From NCBI GenBank assembly GCA_013138675.1, contig WTCH01000273.1, forward strand, positions 1 through 14,207: a stretch of DNA of 14,207 nucleotides. The letters are read 5' to 3'. Below the pieces are notes generated by a model. The model was given only the letters and a program-made list of their open reading frames with translations. It searched no databases and was not told where the DNA came from. This stretch comes from Woeseiaceae bacterium (GTDB taxonomy: Bacteria; Pseudomonadota; Gammaproteobacteria; Steroidobacterales; Woeseiaceae). The translations under genes and the position numbers were made by a program. This document shows, piece after piece, positions 1-6,011 of this stretch; position 1 is the stretch's first letter; each line of letters opens with the position of its first letter.

Positions 1-315
1 TGTTCGTTCACGGAAGACGGCGGTGGATTCGACGCGTTCATGGCGGCGCAGGGCGAGTGGAATGCCTATGCTGACGAGCATGGCTTCGTCAATTCGTCCT
101 GGATTTGGTGGCCGATCGCCGGCGAGACCGACAACGACTATGACTTCAAGTATCTTGTTGGCACGCCAGACCATACGACTACAGGTGCTAACTGGCAGTT
201 GTTTTCCGAAGGTCACTGGCAGAAGTCCGAGGAGTTGTTCAACGATGTTATCGACTGTGACATCAGCCGCGTCTACGACGGCACAGTGCGCAGGCGCATT
301 ACTGCCGGAGAGTAA
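1..315 (+). CDS. 3' end of an unrecognised protein gene (partial)
   Basis: The reading frame is open from the first base to a TAA at 313-315, giving 104 residues with the N-terminus outside the window. The fragment is acidic and unusually rich in aromatic residues, with Trp and Tyr clustered around NSSWIWWPIAGETDNDYDF, and ends in a basic RRR motif before ITAGE. There are two cysteines, one at the edge and one in VIDCDISRVYD. No transmembrane segment or catalytic motif is visible. The content (FDAFMAAQGEWNAYADEHG, then a W-rich strand, then a D/Y strand) would fit a small alpha/beta barrel-type domain, but this is only an impression and no family is assigned. A strong terminator follows 20 bases after the stop, so this is the last gene of its transcript. 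That the frame is coding is fairly sure; the function is unknown. Confidence 0.75.
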   Translation, partial: CSFTEDGGGFDAFMAAQGEWNAYADEHGFVNSSWIWWPIAGETDNDYDFKYLVGTPDHTTTGANWQLFSEGHWQKSEELFNDVIDCDISRVYDGTVRRRITAGE

Positions 316-335
316 GCCTAGTCTGATCGAGTAAG

Positions 336-368
336 AAAAAGGCCGCCCCTAGGGGCGGCCACTTTTTT
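336..368. terminator. Bidirectional intrinsic terminator, hairpin 1
   Basis: A perfect 20-base palindrome at 341-360 (arms GGCCGCCC and GGGCGGCC around CTAG) is flanked on the left by AAAAA (336-340) and on the right by AC plus six T (363-368). Read on the plus strand it has a strong stem and a T-tract and would end the gene stopping at 315. Read on the minus strand the stem is followed by TTTTTCTT, so it would equally well stop transcripts from the small minus-strand gene at 426-506. Confidence 0.85.
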
Positions 369-374
369 AATAAC

Positions 375-398
375 AAAGGCCGCTCGAGAGCGGCCTTT
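375..398. terminator. Second terminator hairpin, stronger on the minus strand
   Basis: A near-perfect inverted repeat (AAAGGCCGCTC and GAGCGGCCTTT around GA) lies six bases after the T-tract of hairpin 1. On the minus strand the stem is followed by TTTGTTATT, so it is a plausible first terminator for the small gene at 426-506. On the plus strand only three T follow, so it is a weak back-up. Both hairpins share the GGCCGC/GCGGCC core, so their arms could also pair with each other. Confidence 0.7.
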
Positions 399-425
399 GG
401 TGAGACTGGGATTGGAAAACCCGGG

Positions 426-506
426 TCAGGTAGAGTTAGGAGGTCGCTCCATAATCTGCACAAGACCCAACGGTTTTCTCAACACCTTTGATATCTCACT
501 AGACAT
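426..506 (-). CDS. Putative 26-residue peptide gene (novel small ORF)
   Basis: On the minus strand an ATG (506-504) opens 26 codons ending in TGA (428-426). The peptide begins MSSEISKVLRKPLGLVQ and ends IMERPPNST; it has no cysteine, no signal peptide and no obvious membrane helix, and carries both basic (K, R) and acidic residues. The case for a real gene rests on its signals. AAGGAGGTG, an uninterrupted match to the 16S anti-Shine-Dalgarno, sits at the right distance from the ATG. A sigma70-like promoter lies about 35 bases upstream with a 17-base spacer. Two terminator hairpins follow 28 bases after the stop. It is monocistronic and isolated, with no neighbouring maturation enzyme in view. 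It could be a small regulatory or membrane-peripheral peptide, a leader or precursor peptide, or a dual-function small RNA. I do not recognise the sequence. Confidence 0.5.
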   Translation of the reverse strand: MSSEISKVLRKPLGLVQIMERPPNST

Positions 507-510
507 GAAT

Positions 511-519
511 CACCTCCTT
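511..519 (-). promoter_or_regulatory. Nine-base perfect Shine-Dalgarno for the 26-codon ORF
   Basis: The minus strand reads AAGGAGGTG here, complementary without a mismatch to the CACCTCCTT end of bacterial 16S rRNA. Six bases separate the GGAGG core from the ATG at 506. It is the longest anti-SD match noticed in the window, stronger than the sites of the large genes, and it is the main argument that the small ORF is translated. Confidence 0.7.
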
Positions 520-540
520 CTATGTTGTTTGCCCGGCCTC

Positions 541-569
541 AGTATCTAAAAAAAGTCCGCCGTTGCCAA
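541..569 (-). promoter_or_regulatory. Sigma70-like promoter of the small peptide gene
   Basis: On the minus strand TTGGCA (569-564; five of six bases of TTGACA) is followed by a 17-base spacer and GATACT (546-541; four of six of TATAAT). A T-rich run lies in the spacer just upstream of the -10. The expected start of transcription near 534 would give a leader of roughly 28 bases, with the Shine-Dalgarno near its end. Confidence 0.5.
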
Positions 570-729
570 GAAAAATATCAACTAAAAACAAGGGTATAAA
601 ACACTCAATTGATACGCTATGATATCCAGCTCGGCTGGCGACTGGCCTCAGTAATATTGGCGTGTATACTCCGGTACTTGCCTCAGTCGCGACAACCGCG
701 CTGAAACAATAATTTACAGTGAGAACACA

Positions 730-1176
730 ATGGCAATCGCAGATCTAAAGAGTGTATTGAAAATATTCGGCGGCTCGGACGTGAGTGAAGCGGAACAGAA
801 CGAGCTGTACAAGGAAGTACTTCTGATGACTCTGTCAAGGGCAGCAGATGCTGATATCAACATTCAGGCGGCTGAGGTCGATCGGATCCGCGAGATTCTC
901 AAGCAGCACACCGGTGAAGATTTCAGTGCAGGCGACATCCGTATTGCAGCACGTGCTGAGCTCTATGCTCAATCATCTCTAAGGAAGTACCTGGCTTCTG
1001 TGCGCGAGAAGATGGCGAATGCAGACCGCATCGATACCGTGCATGCACTTGCCGACGTATTCCGCAGCGATCAGGAAATCAGTGTACTCGAGATCGATTT
1101 TTTCAATCGCGTTGCTGATGCATTGAAAGTCACTCCTGCCGAGGTTGCCGGTCTTGTTGCCGGGGAAGTGAGCTAA
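730..1176 (+). CDS. TerB-like (tellurite-resistance TerB family) protein
   Basis: A 148-residue soluble, all-helical, acidic protein resembling the TerB family (Pfam TerB). The two hallmark acidic helix regions are present: ADADINIQAAEVDRI at residues 39-53 and RSDQEISVLEIDFF at about 112-125. In TerB domains such conserved Asp/Glu residues lie in a pseudo-symmetric pair of helical repeats and bind divalent metal. Single-domain TerB proteins outside ter operons are common, usually of unknown role, and are linked in the family literature to stress or membrane-associated signalling; nothing here ties it to tellurite itself. No signal peptide or membrane span is seen. The ATG at 730 has only a weak upstream site (AGTGAG). 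A TATACT at 665-670 may be a -10 but has no good -35. Its last 47 bases overlap the convergent EamA gene. The family call is good; the cellular role is unknown. Confidence 0.8.
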   Translation: MAIADLKSVLKIFGGSDVSEAEQNELYKEVLLMTLSRAADADINIQAAEVDRIREILKQHTGEDFSAGDIRIAARAELYAQSSLRKYLASVREKMANADRIDTVHALADVFRSDQEISVLEIDFFNRVADALKVTPAEVAGLVAGEVS

Positions 1177-2065
1177 ACCACTTTCTTGAGATTACGCCGC
1201 CAATTTCGCGGTACACAACAAACAGACCCGACGCGATGATCACGGTCGCGCCGAATACGACCCAGCGGTCAGGTATCTCATCCCAGATCAGGTAGCCGGC
1301 GATAGCACCGCCGATGAGTGCCGTGTATTCGAAGGGTGCCAGCATTGCAGGTGACGCCCGCCGATAGCCGCCGATGATGCCGATCCAGGCGATCACCGAG
1401 CATGCACCGGCACCCAGAAACAATAGCCAGCCGTCGAGGTCGGGGACCTGCCACGATCCCTCTCCCAGCAGAGAGAGCGACACGATCATCGGACCGGCAA
1501 TGACGTAAACCGACAGTGCATAACTACTTTCTGTTGTAGACAGTTTGCGCGCCGTTATGGCCATGCAGGCGTAGCAAAATGCTGCGAACAAAACCGCGAT
1601 TGATGCGAACGATACGTCACCGCCACCCGGCCGAAGAATTATGAGTACACCAATAAAGCCGACAGTAACGGCAATCCACCTGCGCCATCCCACATGTTCC
1701 CCGAGCAGGGGTACCGACAGTGCCGTGACCATCAGCGGTGCCGTAAAACCCAGGGTCAGTGCATCAACGAGCGGCATGCGCGACAGACCGTAGAAGAAAC
1801 CGAACATGGCGCCGGTCGCAAGCAAAGTACGCAACAGGTGCCAGCGCCACTTTGCGGTTACGAGACTGCGAATCCCGCCAAACTGCCGTCCGATCAGAAT
1901 GAAGATCGACAGGCCGATCAGGCTGCGCAAGAAAACGAACTGCTCGAGCGAATAGCTCGATAGCAGACCCTTGGCGCACAGGTCGAGACCGAGTCCTCCG
2001 AGGACCCCGATTAGCAGGTAGCCGACTGCGCTACCCGTCGCATTTTGACGGATTTCGTGAGTCAT
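1130..2065 (-). CDS. EamA-family (drug/metabolite transporter) permease
   Basis: A 311-residue inner-membrane protein with about ten hydrophobic helices in two tandem EamA halves, roughly residues 14-146 and 155-290. Family-typical points are visible: FLRSLIGLSIFILI in helix 2, the ALTLGFTAPLMVTALSVPLL block ending in GE(H)VGWRRWIAV at the end of the first half, and LAPFEYTALIGGAIAGYLIWDEIPDRW in the second half. Members export or import small metabolites such as amino acids, nucleotide derivatives or cofactors; the substrate cannot be predicted. The C-terminal tail after the last helix is basic and polar (RKWFSSLPRQQDRQPRQE) and cytoplasmic if the topology is standard. Its length is normal for the family. 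The ATG at 2065 lacks a clear Shine-Dalgarno and sits between two copies of a nine-base direct repeat. It is transcribed alone, divergent from the 2204 gene and overlapping the TerB-like gene tail to tail. Confidence 0.9.
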   Translation of the reverse strand: MTHEIRQNATGSAVGYLLIGVLGGLGLDLCAKGLLSSYSLEQFVFLRSLIGLSIFILIGRQFGGIRSLVTAKWRWHLLRTLLATGAMFGFFYGLSRMPLVDALTLGFTAPLMVTALSVPLLGEHVGWRRWIAVTVGFIGVLIILRPGGGDVSFASIAVLFAAFCYACMAITARKLSTTESSYALSVYVIAGPMIVSLSLLGEGSWQVPDLDGWLLFLGAGACSVIAWIGIIGGYRRASPAMLAPFEYTALIGGAIAGYLIWDEIPDRWVVFGATVIIASGLFVVYREIGGVISRKWFSSLPRQQDRQPRQE

Positions 2066-2073
2066 TCGTGAGT
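2054..2073. repeat. Nine-base direct repeat around the EamA start codon
   Basis: TTCGTGAGT occurs at 2054-2062 and again at 2065-2073, an 11-base (one helical turn) period, with the start codon of the EamA gene between and within the copies. It could be a tandem regulator half-site or simply a small duplication. There is no direct evidence of function. Confidence 0.3.
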
Positions 2074-2192
2074 GCTTCGCCGTGAAACTTAACGACAGCT
2101 GAACATGATCGCACTAATCGCCCGGGTTGCCCAAGAGTTCAGCCGCGATTCAGAGAGACAGTCGTTTAATGATAGTCAGGATGAATTACCCG

Positions 2193-2200
2193 AGGAAGGA
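2193..2200 (+). promoter_or_regulatory. Shine-Dalgarno that fixes the start at 2204
   Basis: AGGAAGGA lies just upstream of the ATG at 2204 (GAGG also begins at 2192). The in-frame upstream ATG at 2105 has no such site and would put 33 polar residues in front of an otherwise standard signal peptide, so 2204 is preferred. Confidence 0.65.
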
Positions 2201-2203
2201 CGA

Positions 2204-2989
2204 ATGGTTACTTACGCAATATCTGTCACTCGCTCAAAGGTATCTGCCTGGGCATTCTTGATCGTCGGTTTAGTCGTGTTGTCGATGAATGCCGTTGCAG
2301 CCGAGGTTGAGGAGCAGGGGCGCTTGTCGGTTTCGACACAGAGTACCCGCGCTGAGCGCGATAAGGGTTTCCCGGGCAAGACCAGCGAGGATGAATTCGA
2401 AGCGCTTGAACGTGCCGGTGACCGTGTTGCAGCGAAAGGCTCCTTGTCACGCTCCAAGCCGGTCATGCAGACAATGCAGGCAGCCAACGCAGACTTCTGG
2501 TTCTATACCGCCGATATTGAGTTGTTCAATGATCATGATCGCGACGGTTACTACCACGGAATAGACCTGCTTTTCGACGCGGATACTTACTACGCGATTG
2601 CCGATGTTTATGCCGTCGTCTACCTGAGCCTGGATGGCGGGCCGTGGAATGAGTACGCGGCGACAGAGGACTTCACGCTATTCGGTGCGAGCAGTGAGGA
2701 CGACTATGTCATCGCCACGGAACTGCTGGCCGGGTACCCGTCGGGAAGTTACGACGTGCTGGTTGAACTATTCGATGCCTACGACAATACGTTCCTGGCC
2801 TACTTCGGGCCGAACGACACGTCAGAGCTCGCTTTCTTGCCGCTTGAAGATGCCGGACGTGACGTTGCCGATGTGCCCGATGTCACTGTCGTGAACCACC
2901 AGCATGGTGGTGGTTCGACCGGTGCCGCATTTATCCTGGTTCTTGCGCTGGTCGTGTTGCGGCGACTTCGCGGCGTGCTGTACGCATGA
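2204..2989 (+). CDS. Exported protein with GlyGly-CTERM-like sorting tail (choice-of-anchor H-like)
   Basis: From the ATG at 2204 the protein has 261 residues. An N-terminal signal peptide is clear: basic start, hydrophobic core AWAFLIVGLVVLSM, and likely cleavage after AVAA near residue 33. A charged linker leads to a globular domain at about 95-215, rich in Asp, Tyr and Phe. DHDRDG at 110-115, with Asp at the twelfth position (121), resembles a DxDxDG calcium loop. The C-terminus has GGGSTG (235-240), a hydrophobic stretch AAFILVLALVVL and then RRLR. This is the layout of GlyGly-CTERM tails, which rhombosortase cleaves and through which proteins are anchored or secreted. The domain resembles, from memory, the 'choice-of-anchor H' family seen in Shewanella and related bacteria; this assignment is tentative. 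It probably acts in the periplasm or at the cell surface; its function is unknown. No rhombosortase gene is in the window. The last 59 bases overlap the convergent permease gene. Confidence 0.75.
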   Translation: MVTYAISVTRSKVSAWAFLIVGLVVLSMNAVAAEVEEQGRLSVSTQSTRAERDKGFPGKTSEDEFEALERAGDRVAAKGSLSRSKPVMQTMQAANADFWFYTADIELFNDHDRDGYYHGIDLLFDADTYYAIADVYAVVYLSLDGGPWNEYAATEDFTLFGASSEDDYVIATELLAGYPSGSYDVLVELFDAYDNTFLAYFGPNDTSELAFLPLEDAGRDVADVPDVTVVNHQHGGGSTGAAFILVLALVVLRRLRGVLYA

Positions 2990-5900
2990 CCTTGCGGCCC
3001 CAACCCGAGAGGTTGTCGAAGTAGACGTACAACGCGGGCACGACCAGCAGCGAAACGACTGTGGAGAACGCCAGGCCGCCAATGATCGCCCGGGCCATTG
3101 GGTAGTACGGCGGGCCGTCACCACCGACCTGGGTGGAGCCGACCGCCAGCGGCGCCAGGCCGACGATGGTCGTGGCTACGGTCATCAGGATTGGACGAAG
3201 CCGATCCCGACCGGCATCGACAATCGCCTTGTCTCGCGGAAAGCCGCGCTGTCGCAGGTTGTTAATGTGATCGACAAGAACGATGCCATTATTCACAACA
3301 ACGCCGATCAGGATCATGATGCCGATAGAGGCCATGAACGAAAATGTTGTGCCGGTAGCGGCGAAAAACAGGAACACACCAAATATCGAAAATACGATGG
3401 AGCCGAGAATGATCGAGAATGGCAACAGCATCGACTCGAACAGTGCGGCCATGACAAGAAAGATGCAGGCAATGCCGAGCAGGATGTTCGTCAGCATCAT
3501 CTGCTGGGTTTCGTCCTGACGCTCGAAACCTCGACCGAACTTCCAGCTATAGCCGGGCGGCAGATCGATCTGTGACATCATCTCTTCGATGGTTGGCTGA
3601 ATTTCCTCAAGGCTCATTTCCTCTTCGAGGTTGCCCGAGAGCACGACAGAGGTTTGCCTGTCCGTGCGGCGGATCGTGTCGGGTGCCTGCCCAATGTGCA
3701 GGTTTGCGACGCTGCCAAGCGTAATGCGCTCGCCATCCGGCTTATAAAGCGGCAGGCTCGAAAGCTGTTCAACGGTCTGTTTTTCGTCATCACGGAACAC
3801 CATGCGCACCGCGACCTCGCCAGTCGCACCCCGAAACTCGCGCAGGTTCTCGCCGCGCAGAGCGATGCTGACATTCTGTGAAATGTCTGCCGCCGTAAGG
3901 CCGGCGGCTGCAGCTCGATCCCGGTCGATGATGACCCGAACTTCCTTGTCGCCGCTTTCGGAGTCGCTGCGGACGTCCTTCAGGCCGTCAATTGAAGACA
4001 ATGCTCGTCCTATGTCGTCACCCAGCCCATTCAGGACCGTCGTCGAGTCGCCTGAAATCTGGACGCTGAATCCTTCACCGCCGCCTTGCTGGTCAAACTG
4101 GAAGCTGGGTTTGCCGATCGCGAGTGCTGGCAGATCTGCCTCTATACGCTCGATGATCTCTCTGGTAGACAGCGTCGCATCTTCCTCGTCCGTTAGCAGG
4201 ATGGTCGACTGCGTTTGTTCAAGATCGAAATAGCTGTAGACGCTGCGGATATTGAATTCCTCCTTGCGCGCATACAGGTAGTCTTCGATCGTGTCGACTG
4301 CTTCTTCTATGCGCTTCAGGGAGTGCTGCCCTTCGATATGATAGGGCATGAACAGTCGCCGCCCGACGTCCTGCGGGAATGCATCGAATTTGACGAGGTC
4401 AAGCGCAAGCGGCATTACGCCAATTACGCAAGTCAGGAAGATGCCAAGAGCCGTCCACCACGGGCGGTCGACAATCCAGGACAACGCGCGTTCGTAGCGA
4501 CCCGTCAGTCGCGAAATCATGCCGCTCGGCTTTGGCCGCGGCGGCACGGCGACGCGCTCAGCCAGCATCGGCACAAGCGTCTGGGCGATCACTAACGAAG
4601 CCAGCAGCGCGACGATGATGGTCACGGCAACATGGGTCAGAAACACCATGATGTCAGTTTTGGTGCCGAAGATAATCGGTGCAAATACAATGATTGTCGT
4701 GGCGGTGCCCGCGATGACGGCGAGCCCGACTTCGCGCACGCCCTTGAGTGTCGATTCCCGTGGACTCAGGTCGCTTTCGGCGCGTTCCTTAAAAATGCTC
4801 TCGGTTACTACGACGGCGTTGTCGACCAGCATTCCAACCGCCAGCATCAGTCCCATCATCGACAGAATATTCAATGTCAGTCCGAAGAAATACAGTGCGC
4901 CCAGGGTGATCAGTATTGAGAACGGCACCGATGCTGTGACGATCAGGGTCGTGGAAACCTGCCGCAAAAAGAAATAGAGCACGACAATCGCAAGCAAACC
5001 GCCGATCAGTCCGGCGCCCAGAAGATCGGACAACGAGTCCTTGACGGCGTCACCCTGGTTATCGAGTGAGAAGATGTTGATGCCTTGCATTTGCGGCAGC
5101 TGGCCGATTTTTTCGACTTCGGCGATGACACGGTCCGTTACGTCTACCAGGTTCGAGCCAGTTGATTTGCTGACCGCGATACCAATTGCATAGTTTTGAT
5201 CGAGATGACGACCATAGTTTCGATCCGGGGTGCGTAGTTCAACATCGGCGACGTCTCGCAATCGCAACCCGCTCTCATTGATCACGAGATCGCGTATTTG
5301 CTCTACCGAACCAAATTCACCGCGTGGCCGGACATTCAGACGCTGGTCTCCGGCCGTAATCTGACCCGCGCTGACGGCAAAATTGCTGCGCTGCAGGAGG
5401 TCGCGCAAGGATCCGATATCCACGCCATGTTGAGCCAGGCGATCAGGTTTCAGAAGGATACGAATTTCGCGCCGGTCTACACCCTGCAATTCGACGCGTG
5501 ACACGCCTTCTATACGTTCCAGGCGGCGTTTCAACAGCCGGTCGAGCATGTCGTAGCTGTTGGACAAGTCGCGACTACTCGAAATGCGCAAGTGCAAAAC
5601 AGGTTGGTCGCCGAGCGATCCTGTAAAAATAAAAATGCGGCGAATGTCCGCGGGCAGCAAGTGCCGGATACTGTCCACCTTCGCACGCGCTTCAATGCCC
5701 TTTGCGCCCATGCTGCTGTCCCAGCCAAACTGCAGGAATATCTGCGCCTGGCCTTCATCGGAAGTCGAAAACATCTGTTCGACGCCCGACAGCGTAGCGA
5801 GTGCCTCCTCGATGGGGCGCGTAATCAGGCTTTCGACTTCCTCGGGTGTCGATCCCGGGTATGGAATTTGAATGAATATCCCCGGAAATTCGATGTCCGG

Positions 5901-6011
5901 GAATTTCTCGAGCGGCAACAACCTTGATGCAATGAGGCCGATCAGTGCGAGCGCGACAAACGTTACAACCGTCGTAACCGGACGCCGTAGTGCGAACTCC
6001 GTGTGTCTCAC
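2931..6011 (-). CDS. RND efflux permease, second permease of the operon
   Basis: An inner-membrane RND (AcrB/MdtB-like superfamily) proton antiporter of 1026 residues, the usual length. Layout: TM1 at about 9-30, first periplasmic porter loop 31-325, TM2-TM6 at 330-485, a connecting segment, TM7 at 519-540, second porter loop to about 838, TM8-TM12 at 840-998, and a short basic tail. TM4 reads LAVGMLVDNAVVVTES with a single Asp (397) followed by Asn where AcrB has Asp-Asp. TM10 carries GVVVNNGIVLVDHINNLRQRG. The chosen start is a GTG at 6011 that overlaps the TGA of the preceding permease as GTGA, a typical coupling overlap, and gives the family-like start RHTEFALRRPVTT. An ATG 12 codons upstream (6047) is the alternative; neither has a strong ribosome site. 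It is the last gene of the operon and is divergent in sequence from the permease before it. Together they could form a mixed trimer, as MdtB and MdtC do; this is inference. Substrate unknown. Confidence 0.9.
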   Translation of the reverse strand: MRHTEFALRRPVTTVVTFVALALIGLIASRLLPLEKFPDIEFPGIFIQIPYPGSTPEEVESLITRPIEEALATLSGVEQMFSTSDEGQAQIFLQFGWDSSMGAKGIEARAKVDSIRHLLPADIRRIFIFTGSLGDQPVLHLRISSSRDLSNSYDMLDRLLKRRLERIEGVSRVELQGVDRREIRILLKPDRLAQHGVDIGSLRDLLQRSNFAVSAGQITAGDQRLNVRPRGEFGSVEQIRDLVINESGLRLRDVADVELRTPDRNYGRHLDQNYAIGIAVSKSTGSNLVDVTDRVIAEVEKIGQLPQMQGINIFSLDNQGDAVKDSLSDLLGAGLIGGLLAIVVLYFFLRQVSTTLIVTASVPFSILITLGALYFFGLTLNILSMMGLMLAVGMLVDNAVVVTESIFKERAESDLSPRESTLKGVREVGLAVIAGTATTIIVFAPIIFGTKTDIMVFLTHVAVTIIVALLASLVIAQTLVPMLAERVAVPPRPKPSGMISRLTGRYERALSWIVDRPWWTALGIFLTCVIGVMPLALDLVKFDAFPQDVGRRLFMPYHIEGQHSLKRIEEAVDTIEDYLYARKEEFNIRSVYSYFDLEQTQSTILLTDEEDATLSTREIIERIEADLPALAIGKPSFQFDQQGGGEGFSVQISGDSTTVLNGLGDDIGRALSSIDGLKDVRSDSESGDKEVRVIIDRDRAAAAGLTAADISQNVSIALRGENLREFRGATGEVAVRMVFRDDEKQTVEQLSSLPLYKPDGERITLGSVANLHIGQAPDTIRRTDRQTSVVLSGNLEEEMSLEEIQPTIEEMMSQIDLPPGYSWKFGRGFERQDETQQMMLTNILLGIACIFLVMAALFESMLLPFSIILGSIVFSIFGVFLFFAATGTTFSFMASIGIMILIGVVVNNGIVLVDHINNLRQRGFPRDKAIVDAGRDRLRPILMTVATTIVGLAPLAVGSTQVGGDGPPYYPMARAIIGGLAFSTVVSLLVVPALYVYFDNLSGWGRKVMRTARREVAATRPAQEPG

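Noticed and set aside
509..519. Match to the 3' end of 16S rRNA (ATCACCTCCTT)
   Set aside because: It is the complement of a strong Shine-Dalgarno site on the minus strand; no other rRNA sequence is nearby.
505..549. Plus-strand 14-codon ORF (MNHLLLCCLPGLSI) starting on the other side of the small gene's start
   Set aside because: No ribosome site upstream and very short; its Leu/Cys content comes from complementing the AAGGAGGTG site.
2105..2203. N-terminal extension of the exported-protein gene from an upstream ATG
   Set aside because: No ribosome site, and the extra polar residues would precede an otherwise perfect signal peptide; the ATG at 2204 has AGGAAGGA.
2904..3575. Plus-strand open frame of 223 codons
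   Set aside because: It lies opposite the permease gene; its translation is low-complexity, rich in Arg, Asp, Asn and His, with no domain, as expected for an antisense shadow of a GC-rich gene.
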